DNA of 6,964 nt from Lentisphaeria bacterium (GCA_030590715.1 JAUVCU010000080.1:1-6964), one strand, 5' to 3'. Shown: positions 1 to 6,790, numbered from the stretch's first letter. Notes: generated from the letters alone by a model not told the origin. Program-made: numbers and translations.

Positions 1-680
1 GATTCTGTAAACCGGGTTCTTTCTTCTTCCGGGTACTCTGAGTATCGGCGATACAGCTCTTTGAAATTCTGTTTGTTGTTTTTGTACCCTAGTGCTTCAA
101 AAATGGCTTCCCAAAATGCGTGGTCTGCTCCTATAGACAGCATTCGCTCCAAAATTATTTTTGATTTGTTTGTATACCTTTCCTCACCTGCTGATGATAA
201 TAGTTCGCTAAGCTGGCTTTGGTTCATATTCTGAAAGATTTTTGCACACTTGCCGCATTTGTAAATATCGGTGACTGGAGTTGGTGGTTCATATTTTTTA
301 TTCGGTGTTAATATCATTGTCGTAATTGGTGGTGACCCGCTTTTACTCCGGTTGTTTTTCGCGATGACGTGTAGGATTACATTGTCATAGTTCGGGTCTT
401 CATCATGACCGTGATTATACCAGTCTGATGTCTTTGTGTGTATCTCTATATCACCTGCGATTATTGTGTTGTTTACTGATATTTTAGCATTCTGAAAGTC
501 TGGTCCGGCCTCTCTGTTCCAGATTCCTGGTGAAAGGACTATAACTTCCTGTTTATCCAGTGTTGTGAACTTCTTGTTGAGAGGAATGTTGTTCCATGTG
601 TGCTGCAGTTGAATTTCATAGAGGTCTGACGGCTCGGCAATCATGTGCTGTCTAAAGTTTTGCACAGTATATGAATTCAT
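1..680 (-). CDS. DUF2851 family protein, N-terminal part (runs off the left edge)
   Basis: The reverse strand is open from an ATG at 678-680 to the window edge, giving 226 codons with no stop. In-frame stops lie just upstream (TGA TAA), and there is no other start between them and this ATG. The protein carries the hallmarks of the DUF2851 family: WNREAGPDF (residues 54-62), GDIEIH (76-81), SDWYNHGH (85-92), ILHVI (102-106), a CGKC pair (142-145), and a helical segment including GEERYTNKSK and a later ALGYKNN. Family members are usually well over 400 residues, so roughly half is missing, by truncation at the window edge rather than by mutation. The function of the family is unknown to me; the conserved Asp, Glu and His suggest a metal site, which is inference. 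The ATG has only a weak GAG as ribosome site. Codons ending in A (ACA, TCA, CCA, ATA) are favoured more than in the plus-strand genes. Confidence 0.88.
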   Translation of the reverse strand, partial: MNSYTVQNFRQHMIAEPSDLYEIQLQHTWNNIPLNKKFTTLDKQEVIVLSPGIWNREAGPDFQNAKISVNNTIIAGDIEIHTKTSDWYNHGHDEDPNYDNVILHVIAKNNRSKSGSPPITTMILTPNKKYEPPTPVTDIYKCGKCAKIFQNMNQSQLSELLSSAGEERYTNKSKIILERMLSIGADHAFWEAIFEALGYKNNKQNFKELYRRYSEYPEEERTRFTE

Positions 681-722
681 GTGGTCTCGACTTTTACTGC
701 TGTTCTTATTTTCTTATCAATA

Positions 723-751
723 ATTATCTTTCAAGGCATAGGTTGTGTCAA
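723..751 (-). promoter_or_regulatory. Sigma70-type promoter for the DUF2851 gene
   Basis: On the minus strand a perfect -35 TTGACA (746-751) is followed after exactly 17 bp by GATAAT (723-728, five of six matches to TATAAT). Transcription would start near 716, giving a leader of about 35 nt before the ATG at 680. This is one of the two best-matching promoters in the window. Confidence 0.75.
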
Positions 752-825
752 TAGTACTCGTCATTCACTGTTTCTACTTTTGCATATTCTCCTAAAAAAT
801 GACTGAATTAGTCTCTTTTGTTTGT

Positions 826-840
826 AAATATGTTATATTT
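826..840. repeat. Inverted repeat upstream of the activator gene
   Basis: AAATAT and ATATTT flank a 3-bp centre (GTT), a perfect 6+3+6 inverted repeat 57 bp before the activator start. A further G-C pair outside (824/842) matches after one mismatch. It could be an operator, possibly for autoregulation. Being purely A/T, it could also be chance in an AT-rich intergenic region. Confidence 0.3.
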
Positions 841-897
841 GCTGAACCGTAAAATACGACAGATTCGTAAACTGCAGAACCAAGCTGAATTGTTCTT

Positions 898-2646
898 ATG
901 ATTAAAGTTTTATTTATATGCCCCGGTAATGCCGGACTAAGCCAGATGGCTGAAGGATTTGTTAATCATCGCGGCGAAAGTTTTGTCCGCGCTTTTAGTG
1001 CTGGCGTCGATGTTTCTCCGTTGCTTCCTGTGGCTGTTGATGTGATGGATCAATTTGGTATTGACATTTCCGGTCAATCTTCAAAGAATATCGAATCTTT
1101 ATCTGAATATGAGTTCGATCTTGTGGTTACCCTCTGCGACGAATCATATAATAATTGCCCTATTTTAGCCGGTAAACCACCTGTTGTAAACTGGAATCTT
1201 CCTGTTCCTCATTTTGACGTCAATAGCGTGGAGATGCTCGATGCAATGCGCGCATTAGCTTCAGATATCAAAACTCTCGTGGATAATCTGTTTGATCACG
1301 GATATCTGACGGCACTGGTTCAGGCTAAAAATAATGTTTCTGTGATTCTGGATAATATGTGTGAGGCGATAATTGCTCACGATATGAACCGCAAAATATT
1401 TTACTTCAATAAGGCGGCGGAAAAGCTTACCGGGTATAAACGCGAGGAAGTTCTAAGCAGGGACTGTCACGATGTCTTCCCTGATAATTTTTGTGGAACA
1501 AAGTGCGCTTTCTGTGATGGAAGTAATAAACAGGCAAAGCCTGAGAGTAAGACAATCCACTTTGAATGTAAAGACGGCTCGAAGAAGTATGTTGAGATGA
1601 CGGTTAATTCGATGAGCAATGAATCGGGGGGATGTATTGGTGTTACAGCTTATCTTCGCGATGTGACTCCTTCTTACAGATTGTCGCAGTGCGGAACGCG
1701 CGTTGAAGGATTCGACGGCATTATCGGTGTCGACCCGAAAATGCTTGATCTTCTTTCTATGGTAAAAGACGTTGCTGTTTCCAATGTTCCTGTTTTTATC
1801 AACGGTGAGACCGGGACCGGTAAAGAACTTATAGCCAAAGCTGTTCACGATCACAGCCCGAGAAAGGAGAAGCTTTTTGTTCCTATAAATTGTGGAGCTC
1901 TGCCTGAAAACCTTTTGGAAAGCGAATTATTCGGATATGTAAAAGGTGCTTTTACGGGAGCTACCCGTGATAAAAAAGGACGTTTTGAGATAGCAGACGG
2001 CGGAACTATCTTTCTTGATGAGATCGGTGATATCAGTCCGGCAATGCAGGTGAAGCTGCTACGTGTTCTTCAGGAGGGAGTTTTTGAACCGGTTGGAGCT
2101 GAACAGTCGCTTAAAGTTGATGTAAGAATTATTAGTGCGACTCACAAAAATCTTGCTAAAGAGATCAAGTCAGGCAACTTTCGTCAGGATCTATTCTACC
2201 GTATCGGTGTTGTGCCGTTAACAGCTCCTCCACTGCGTGAACGACGCTACGATGTACCGTTGATTGCGGATTCCTTTTTGGACAAGTCTGCGAAAGAACA
2301 GGGGCGTGAAGGTATGACTATGTCTGATGATGTTATCACTATTATGCTGTCTTATAACTGGCCTGGAAATATCCGGGAACTACAGAATTGGATCCAGTTT
2401 GCACTTGTGAAATGCAAAGGGAAGACTATTAAACCAGAGCATCTTCCTAAATTCAACTCAGAGGATTTGGGTGATATCTCTATTGTTAAAAACATTAAGA
2501 AGACGCGTAAAAAGAAGTTAAAGGTTGAACAGGTTATCAAAGCCTTAAAAAGCACAAAGGGCAATAAGTTGAAGGCTGCAAAGTTTCTAGGTGTTGGCCG
2601 TGCAACTCTTTATCGGTTTATTGATGACAATCAAGATATCTTTTAG
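898..2646 (+). CDS. Sigma54-dependent regulator with ArsC/LMW-phosphatase-like and Cys-rich PAS sensor domains
   Basis: A bacterial enhancer-binding protein that would hydrolyse ATP to open sigma54 promoters. Residues 1-135 form an ArsC/low-molecular-weight-phosphatase fold: P-loop-like CPGNAGLSQMAEG at 8-20 and TLC-x6-CPIL at 78-90. Residues 145-260 are a PAS domain with cysteines at 190, 199, 203 and 206. The AAA+ domain spans about 272-500: Walker A GETGTGKE (303-310), GAFTGA (350-355, the sigma54-contact loop), Walker B IFLDE (371-375), FRQDLFYR arginine region (428-435) and NWPGNIRELQN (487-497). A Fis-type HTH lies at about 546-575. All AAA+ motifs look intact. In the N-terminal domain the phosphatase Arg is Leu14 and the catalytic Asp is Val103, so catalysis is unlikely and a sensory role is inferred. 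The start is chosen because MIKVLFIC matches the family N-terminus; no clear Shine-Dalgarno precedes it. A membrane-protein gene and a flavodiiron gene follow in the same direction. Confidence 0.93.
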   Translation: MIKVLFICPGNAGLSQMAEGFVNHRGESFVRAFSAGVDVSPLLPVAVDVMDQFGIDISGQSSKNIESLSEYEFDLVVTLCDESYNNCPILAGKPPVVNWNLPVPHFDVNSVEMLDAMRALASDIKTLVDNLFDHGYLTALVQAKNNVSVILDNMCEAIIAHDMNRKIFYFNKAAEKLTGYKREEVLSRDCHDVFPDNFCGTKCAFCDGSNKQAKPESKTIHFECKDGSKKYVEMTVNSMSNESGGCIGVTAYLRDVTPSYRLSQCGTRVEGFDGIIGVDPKMLDLLSMVKDVAVSNVPVFINGETGTGKELIAKAVHDHSPRKEKLFVPINCGALPENLLESELFGYVKGAFTGATRDKKGRFEIADGGTIFLDEIGDISPAMQVKLLRVLQEGVFEPVGAEQSLKVDVRIISATHKNLAKEIKSGNFRQDLFYRIGVVPLTAPPLRERRYDVPLIADSFLDKSAKEQGREGMTMSDDVITIMLSYNWPGNIRELQNWIQFALVKCKGKTIKPEHLPKFNSEDLGDISIVKNIKKTRKKKLKVEQVIKALKSTKGNKLKAAKFLGVGRATLYRFIDDNQDIF

Positions 2647-2689
2647 AAATTATGTTGCTCTGAAATCGGTTCTTATTGCACTGAAGCTG

Positions 2690-2733
2690 AGGCTGATCTG
2701 CTTTTGTTTCATAAATGGTTGAGCCTTTTTTTT
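2690..2733 (+). terminator. Possible weak terminator after the activator gene
   Basis: AGGCT (2690-2694) pairs with AGCCT (2722-2726), followed by a run of eight T (2726-2733). The stem is only 5 bp and the loop is 27 nt with poor internal pairing, so this is a weak candidate. If it works, the activator is transcribed separately from the next gene, which agrees with that gene having its own -10 box. Confidence 0.25.
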
Positions 2734-2764
2734 GACAGTCATTGTTTTTATCTTGTGGAAATAG

Positions 2765-2792
2765 TTACTTAAATCCAGAACCAATGTATAAT
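2765..2792 (+). promoter_or_regulatory. Likely sigma70-type promoter of the small membrane-protein gene
   Basis: A perfect TATAAT lies at 2787-2792, 28 bp before the ATG. The best-placed upstream hexamer is TTACTT (2765-2770, spacer 16), a poor -35, so the promoter may need an activator or may be weak. A perfect TTGACA at 2732-2737 is too far upstream to pair with this -10. Confidence 0.45.
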
Positions 2793-2809
2793 TTTATAGA
2801 GAACGAGAT

Positions 2810-2816
2810 AGGAGGT
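2810..2816 (+). promoter_or_regulatory. Strong Shine-Dalgarno for the small membrane-protein gene
   Basis: AGGAGGT ends 4 nt before the ATG at 2821 (5 nt counting the AGGAGG core). It is the only full-consensus ribosome site in the window and fixes the start of the downstream gene. Confidence 0.85.
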
Positions 2817-2820
2817 AGAT

Positions 2821-3378
2821 ATGAGTAGAAGCGAAGGAAGTGTTCAGTCGAAAAATGAGCAAGGGCTTATTCGGGGAGCTATAATCCTTTTTCTTTTGGC
2901 TGTATGTATTGTTGGCGGAGGTGTATTTGCTGTAACGCATCACGTTGTAAAAACAGAAGATGACGGCTATAAGATGTATTTTAAAGAGGGTATGTCTCTC
3001 AAAAATTATTATCTGGATTTAACCGGACTTGATGTTATTGATCTCTGTGAACACCGTGAACTTGTTCGAGCTATGGAGAAAGAGGAGGATCTTGGATTAC
3101 TTCCGTATGGAACAATCTTTACTCAGGCGTCATTGTTTGGCGTTAGCGCAGATACTTTGCTCGATAAATTTCAGAAGATCGCAGATATGAAGGCTGAGGC
3201 TTCTGTGGCTCAGAAGTCAATGGCTGAGAAGGCTCAAGAAATTGGTGAGAATGTCAGTGTAAAAGCTGGTGAGATCAGCGAGGGAGTCAGCGGAAAAGTT
3301 GATGAGTATTCTAAAATCCTCAAACAGAAAAAAGAAAAGTTAGAAGACTGGCTCAAAGAGATGAAGGCTGATGAATAA
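2821..3378 (+). CDS. Uncharacterised single-span membrane protein with amphipathic C-terminal tail
   Basis: I do not recognise a named family. The 185-residue protein has a polar N-terminus (1-16), one strongly hydrophobic helix at about 17-39, and then a soluble part. The charges before the helix are mixed (Arg3, Glu5, Lys11, Glu13, Arg18), so an N-in anchor with the bulk outside the cytoplasm is likely but not certain. Residues 50-105 form a compact region with aromatic and acidic residues (YKMYFKEGMSLKNYYLDLTG, LCEHRELVRAMEKEEDLG). Residues 118-183 are predicted helical and heptad/11-mer-like, rich in Lys, Glu and Ala, with repeated KAxEI/V-type segments (MAEKAQEIGENVSVKAGEIS). There is no lipobox. 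The full-consensus ribosome site fixes the start. It sits between the sigma54 activator (174 bp gap) and the flavodiiron gene (127 bp gap), so co-regulation is possible, but no function can be assigned. Confidence 0.82.
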   Translation: MSRSEGSVQSKNEQGLIRGAIILFLLAVCIVGGGVFAVTHHVVKTEDDGYKMYFKEGMSLKNYYLDLTGLDVIDLCEHRELVRAMEKEEDLGLLPYGTIFTQASLFGVSADTLLDKFQKIADMKAEASVAQKSMAEKAQEIGENVSVKAGEISEGVSGKVDEYSKILKQKKEKLEDWLKEMKADE

Positions 3379-3467
3379 TCGGTTTCGCTTTTATTTACAT
3401 TAAATGTCTCCGCTTGAATGATATCTGCTTGGTAGCGTCATGATTATTTAATATGATTACAAATGAA

Positions 3468-3483
3468 GTTATTAATTAATAAC
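3468..3483. promoter_or_regulatory. Perfect 16-bp palindrome upstream of the flavodiiron gene (possible operator)
   Basis: GTTATTAA is followed directly by its exact reverse complement TTAATAAC, centred between 3475 and 3476 and ending 22 bp before the ATG at 3506. The position between promoter and ribosome site suits an operator for a dimeric repressor or activator. Two TGATTA copies (3441-3446 and 3454-3459, 13 bp apart) lie just upstream, along with a TAATAT (3449-3454) that could be a -10. The site does not match any regulator consensus I can name with confidence. Confidence 0.45.
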
Positions 3484-3505
3484 AGTTTGTGAGGCGTATT
3501 GAATT

Positions 3506-4720
3506 ATGAGTGAGAATCTTAAAGCTATAAAAGTTACGGATAGTGTGTATTGGGTTGGCGCTATCGATTGGGATATCCGCGAGCATCATGGCTACTATAT
3601 GAGTCGCGGGACGACTTATAACTCTTATTTGATTCTCGCCGAGAAGATAACTCTGATTGATACGGTGAAGAGTGAATTTCTTGATGAGATGCTTTCCCGC
3701 ATTAAATCGGTGATTGATATTTCAGAAATTGATATCGTCGTGGCTAATCATGCGGAGATGGATCACTCCGGTTGTCTGCCGGATATTTTAAAACTTGCCG
3801 ATCCTTCAGAAGTTTATGCGTCGCCTATATGTGTCGGTGCTCTTAAGGCTCATTTTGATCTTCCTTGTGAAATAACTCCGGTCAAGTCAGGAGATGAAAT
3901 ATCTCTCGGCAATAAAAAACTGGCATTTATGGAGACTAAAATGCTCCATTGGCCAGATAGCATGTTTTCTTTTCTCAAAGAAGAGGGAGTGCTTTTCTCG
4001 CAGGATGTTTTCGGCATGCATTACGCTACAGCAAAAATGTTCGTGGATGAATATCCTTCAGACATTGTCGACTATGAGCTGGGGAAATACTTTGCGAATA
4101 TCATGATGCCGATGTCTGATCTGATTTTGAGAATGCTGGATAGTTTACAGGATTTTGGCTGGGGTATAAAGGTGATAGCTTCAGATCACGGGCCGGTGTG
4201 GCGGAACAATATTAATCGACCTATTGAATTGTATAAAAAGTGGGCCGAGAAGCATCCGTGTGGAAAGGTATTGATCGTTTACGCAACAATGTGGGGCAGT
4301 ACTGAGACTATGGCTAAATATGTAAGTGATGGTGTGGTTTCGGCAGGTGTAGAATGCGAGGTTATAAATATGACCCCGTCTTATAGAAGTGAAGTCGCAG
4401 CGGCTTTGTTGAACTCTGATGCATTACTCGTCGGTTCTTCCACTCTGAACTGTGGCGTTCTGCCGGTTATGGCAGATATACTGACTTACATTCGTGGACT
4501 GAAGCCTAAGAATCTTATTGGCTTTTCATTTGGTTCATTCGGCTGGAACTGGAAAGCTCTTTCTGAAGCAAATAATTATTTGAATGAGATTGGAGTCGAG
4601 GTCGTTTCCGAAAGTGTTAAATCCCATTATGTTCCTGATCAATATGTTCTGGATCAATGTTTTACTGTCGGTAAAGAGATCGGAGATCAGGTTAAGAAGG
4701 GAGTGGGTGGTTCTGAATAG
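3506..4720 (+). CDS. fprA: Class A flavodiiron protein (O2 and/or NO reductase)
   Basis: A cytoplasmic enzyme that reduces O2 to water and/or NO to N2O using electrons usually delivered by rubredoxin. Residues 1-250 are the beta-lactamase-like diiron domain. The ligands are visible as H82-x-E84-x-D86 (NHAEMDH), H148 (MLHWPDSM), D167 (LFSQDVFG) and H228 (SDHGPVWR), the same set and nearly the same positions as in Desulfovibrio gigas ROO. The family signature HHGYY...RGTTYNSYLI is at 27-43. Residues 254-400 are the FMN-binding flavodoxin domain, with YATMWGSTETM (259-269), SSTLNCGVLP (311-320) and SFGSFGWNWK (341-350). The length of 404 is standard for class A, with no fused rubredoxin or flavin reductase, so a separate electron donor is needed; none is encoded in the window. 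A GAGG (3491-3494) 11 nt before the ATG is the likely ribosome site. Preference for O2 versus NO cannot be read from sequence here. The name roo would serve equally well. Confidence 0.95.
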   Translation: MSENLKAIKVTDSVYWVGAIDWDIREHHGYYMSRGTTYNSYLILAEKITLIDTVKSEFLDEMLSRIKSVIDISEIDIVVANHAEMDHSGCLPDILKLADPSEVYASPICVGALKAHFDLPCEITPVKSGDEISLGNKKLAFMETKMLHWPDSMFSFLKEEGVLFSQDVFGMHYATAKMFVDEYPSDIVDYELGKYFANIMMPMSDLILRMLDSLQDFGWGIKVIASDHGPVWRNNINRPIELYKKWAEKHPCGKVLIVYATMWGSTETMAKYVSDGVVSAGVECEVINMTPSYRSEVAAALLNSDALLVGSSTLNCGVLPVMADILTYIRGLKPKNLIGFSFGSFGWNWKALSEANNYLNEIGVEVVSESVKSHYVPDQYVLDQCFTVGKEIGDQVKKGVGGSE

Positions 4721-4728
4721 ACACAAAA

Positions 4729-4756
4729 AAAGCGCGGCTAATTAAAGCCGCGCTTT
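4729..4756 (-). terminator. Strong intrinsic terminator between convergent genes
   Basis: An 11-bp perfect stem, AAAGCGCGGCT (4729-4739) with AGCCGCGCTTT (4746-4756), closes a 6-nt loop. Read on the minus strand it ends in seven T (complement of A at 4725-4731), making it an excellent terminator for the transketolase, 22 nt beyond its stop. On the plus strand the tail is only three T before GAATATC, so termination of the flavodiiron transcript is probably weaker though the hairpin is shared. Confidence 0.9.
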
Positions 4757-4777
4757 GAATATCTAAAAAATCAGATC

Positions 4778-6775
4778 TTAAGCAAAGTGATTCTTGATTT
4801 TAGCAACAACAGCTTCAGCAGTGAAACCGAATTTCTCTCTAAGAACGTTTGCTGGAGCAGATGCACCGAAGTGATCAATACCGATTGTAAGACCTTCGTC
4901 TCCAGCATATTTTGCCCAACCGAAAGTTGTAGCTGCTTCAACAGTTACGCGTTTCTTGCAGGCTTTAGGAAGAACCGTTTCTTTGTACTCAGCAGTTTGA
5001 GCATCGAAAAGATCAGTAGAAGGCATAGAAACAACACGCACTTTCTTACCTTCAGCGCGAAGAGTCGTAGCAGCTTCAAGACAAAGGTTTGTTTCAGAAC
5101 CAGTACCGATAAGGATCATTTCGAAATCTTCATCATCGCTAAGAACGTAAGCACCTTTCTCAAGCTCAATGTTGATTGTAAGTTCAGCTGGGATAGGCTC
5201 AAGGTTCTGACGAGTAAGGATCAGTGCAACTGGTCCTTCAATTCTTACAGCAGCATTCCAAGCATGAGCAGCTTCAGTTGCATCAGCAGGTCTGATAACA
5301 GTTAGACCTGGAATAGTTCTAAGCATCACAAGTTGTTCGATAGGTTGGTGAGTTGGTCCATCTTCTCCAACGTAGAACGAGTCATGTGTGAAGATGTAAA
5401 CTTCGTTTAGCTTTTGAAGAGCAGCTAGACGCATTGCTGGTTTCATGTAATCAGAGAATACGAAGAATGTAGAAGAGTAAGGGATTGAAGCTCCGTAAAG
5501 AGACATTCCGTTAGCCATCATTCCCATTGCAAGTTCGCGGATACCGAAGTGGAAGTTACGTCCGCTGCGGTTTGTTGCAGAGAAGCTTGTTTCACCTTTT
5601 ATTGCACTTTGCGTAGAAGGAGCAAGGTCAGCTGCACCACCGTAAAGAGCTGGAATAAGTTCAGCCGCTTTTTGAAGAACAGCTCCACCAGAAACACGTG
5701 TCGCAACAGCTTTATCTGTTGGGATAACTTTCAGTAGTTCTTCTAGTAGGTTATCTGGAATTTCTTTGTTTACTGATTTTGTGATGAACTCAGCGCTTTC
5801 AGGATTAGAAGCTAGGAATTCATTGTATTTCACATCCCATGCAGTTGCTTCAGCATCAAGCTCTACAACGCGGGCTGCAAGTGCTTCTTTGATTTCAGGT
5901 GCAACAGTAAATTCGTCAGTATCACCAAGACCAAGATTCTCTTTAGCTCCAGCAAGCTCTTCAGCTCCAAGTGGTGCTCCGTGAGATGCTGCAGAAGCTT
6001 CTTTTGTCGGAGATCCGAAACCGATTTTCGTTTTACCGATAAGTAGAGTAGGGCGACCATCAGTTGTTTGTGCTGCTTCAAGAGCTGCATCAACTTTCAT
6101 GATGTCATTGGCATCGTCAATTACAATAACGCGCCATCCGTAAGCTTCGAAACGACCTTTTACATCTTCAGAGAAAGCAAGATCAGCTTCACCTTCGATA
6201 GTGATGTTGTTGTCATCGTAGAAAACAACAACGTTATCAAGTTTAAGGTGACCGGCAAGAGAAGCCGCTTCTGCAGTAGTTCCTTCCTGCATACATCCGT
6301 CTCCGGCAATAGCGTAGATCTTTTGATCTTTAAGAAGGTCAGTTTTATCAAGTCCAGATTTTGACTCGAAGTATTTAGCAGCCATAGCCATACCAACAGC
6401 AGAACCGAAACCACTTCCAAGAGGACCAGTCGTTACGTCAACACCAACAGTGTGTCCGAACTCAGGGTGACCAGGAGTGCGGCTATCCCATTGGCGGAAG
6501 TTTTTGATCTCTTCCATCGATAGACCGTACTCAAACATGTGAAGTAGAGTGTAAAGAAGCATTGACCCGTGACCTGCAGAAAGAGCAAAGCGATCACGTC
6601 CGATCCACTGTGGGTTTTTTGGATTGTGTTTCATGTACTTCTTCCACAAAACGTATGCGAAGTCCGCACATCCCATTGGCATTCCTGGGTGACCTGAATT
6701 AGCTTTCTGAATTGCCTCCGCTGAGATTACGCGGATTGTATTTGCAGCTAGTTTTGCTACTTGATCGTTTTTCAT
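4778..6775 (-). CDS. tkt: Transketolase
   Basis: A cytoplasmic thiamine-diphosphate enzyme that moves two-carbon ketol units between sugar phosphates in the non-oxidative pentose phosphate pathway. At 665 residues it is full length. The N-terminal PP domain (about 1-330) has SGHPGMPMG with H29, SAGHGSML with H69, TPGHPE with H103, the diphosphate/Mg site AGDG...N (D159, N189) and SHGAPLG with H265. The Pyr domain (about 350-525) has HFGIRE with the cofactor-activating E414, THDSFYVGEDGPTHQP with D472 and H476, and LTRQNL with R522. A C-terminal domain follows to residue 665. These correspond to the E. coli TktA active-site residues, so the enzyme should be active. An AGGAA (complement of 6786-6790) lies 10 nt before the ATG. 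The gene is convergent with the flavodiiron gene and shares its terminator; no pathway link to that gene is implied. Confidence 0.97.
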   Translation of the reverse strand: MKNDQVAKLAANTIRVISAEAIQKANSGHPGMPMGCADFAYVLWKKYMKHNPKNPQWIGRDRFALSAGHGSMLLYTLLHMFEYGLSMEEIKNFRQWDSRTPGHPEFGHTVGVDVTTGPLGSGFGSAVGMAMAAKYFESKSGLDKTDLLKDQKIYAIAGDGCMQEGTTAEAASLAGHLKLDNVVVFYDDNNITIEGEADLAFSEDVKGRFEAYGWRVIVIDDANDIMKVDAALEAAQTTDGRPTLLIGKTKIGFGSPTKEASAASHGAPLGAEELAGAKENLGLGDTDEFTVAPEIKEALAARVVELDAEATAWDVKYNEFLASNPESAEFITKSVNKEIPDNLLEELLKVIPTDKAVATRVSGGAVLQKAAELIPALYGGAADLAPSTQSAIKGETSFSATNRSGRNFHFGIRELAMGMMANGMSLYGASIPYSSTFFVFSDYMKPAMRLAALQKLNEVYIFTHDSFYVGEDGPTHQPIEQLVMLRTIPGLTVIRPADATEAAHAWNAAVRIEGPVALILTRQNLEPIPAELTINIELEKGAYVLSDDEDFEMILIGTGSETNLCLEAATTLRAEGKKVRVVSMPSTDLFDAQTAEYKETVLPKACKKRVTVEAATTFGWAKYAGDEGLTIGIDHFGASAPANVLREKFGFTAEAVVAKIKNHFA

Positions 6776-6790
6776 TATAATTCTATTCCT

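Larger units (their letters stand above)
681..897. other. Divergent intergenic region between DUF2851 gene and activator gene
   Basis: This gap holds the DUF2851 promoter on the minus strand. For the plus-strand activator I see no convincing -35/-10 pair. There is a TATATT at 834-839 and a TAAAAT at 850-855, each without a well-spaced -35. Two small perfect inverted repeats lie here: AAATAT-GTT-ATATTT (826-840) and CGTA-AAA-TACG (848-858). No GG-N10-GC sigma54 signature was found on either strand, and no small ORF with a ribosome site was seen. Confidence 0.5.

Noticed and set aside
898..1302. A working arsenate reductase or tyrosine phosphatase domain
   Set aside because: The C-x5-R motif ends in Leu14 instead of Arg and the catalytic Asp is replaced by Val103, so normal catalysis is not expected.
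1453..1854. A 133-residue minus-strand open frame inside the activator gene
   Set aside because: It overlaps the PAS and AAA+ coding sequence, which has clear motifs in the sense frame; the antisense translation shows no domain and no start signals.
2668..2681. GG...TTGCA resembling a sigma54 -24/-12 promoter before the membrane-protein gene
   Set aside because: The GG and GC dinucleotides are separated by 8 bp instead of the required 10, which sigma54 does not tolerate well.
2732..2760. Perfect TTGACA as a -35 upstream of the membrane-protein gene
   Set aside because: At spacers of 16-18 bp the sequence is GTGGAA or similar with no resemblance to TATAAT; the good -10 at 2787 is too far away.
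4787..5305. A 172-residue open frame on the plus strand inside the transketolase gene
   Set aside because: It lies wholly antisense to an intact, strongly conserved transketolase, has a Ser/Cys/Phe-rich low-information translation and no ribosome site; it is a by-product of codon bias on the other strand.
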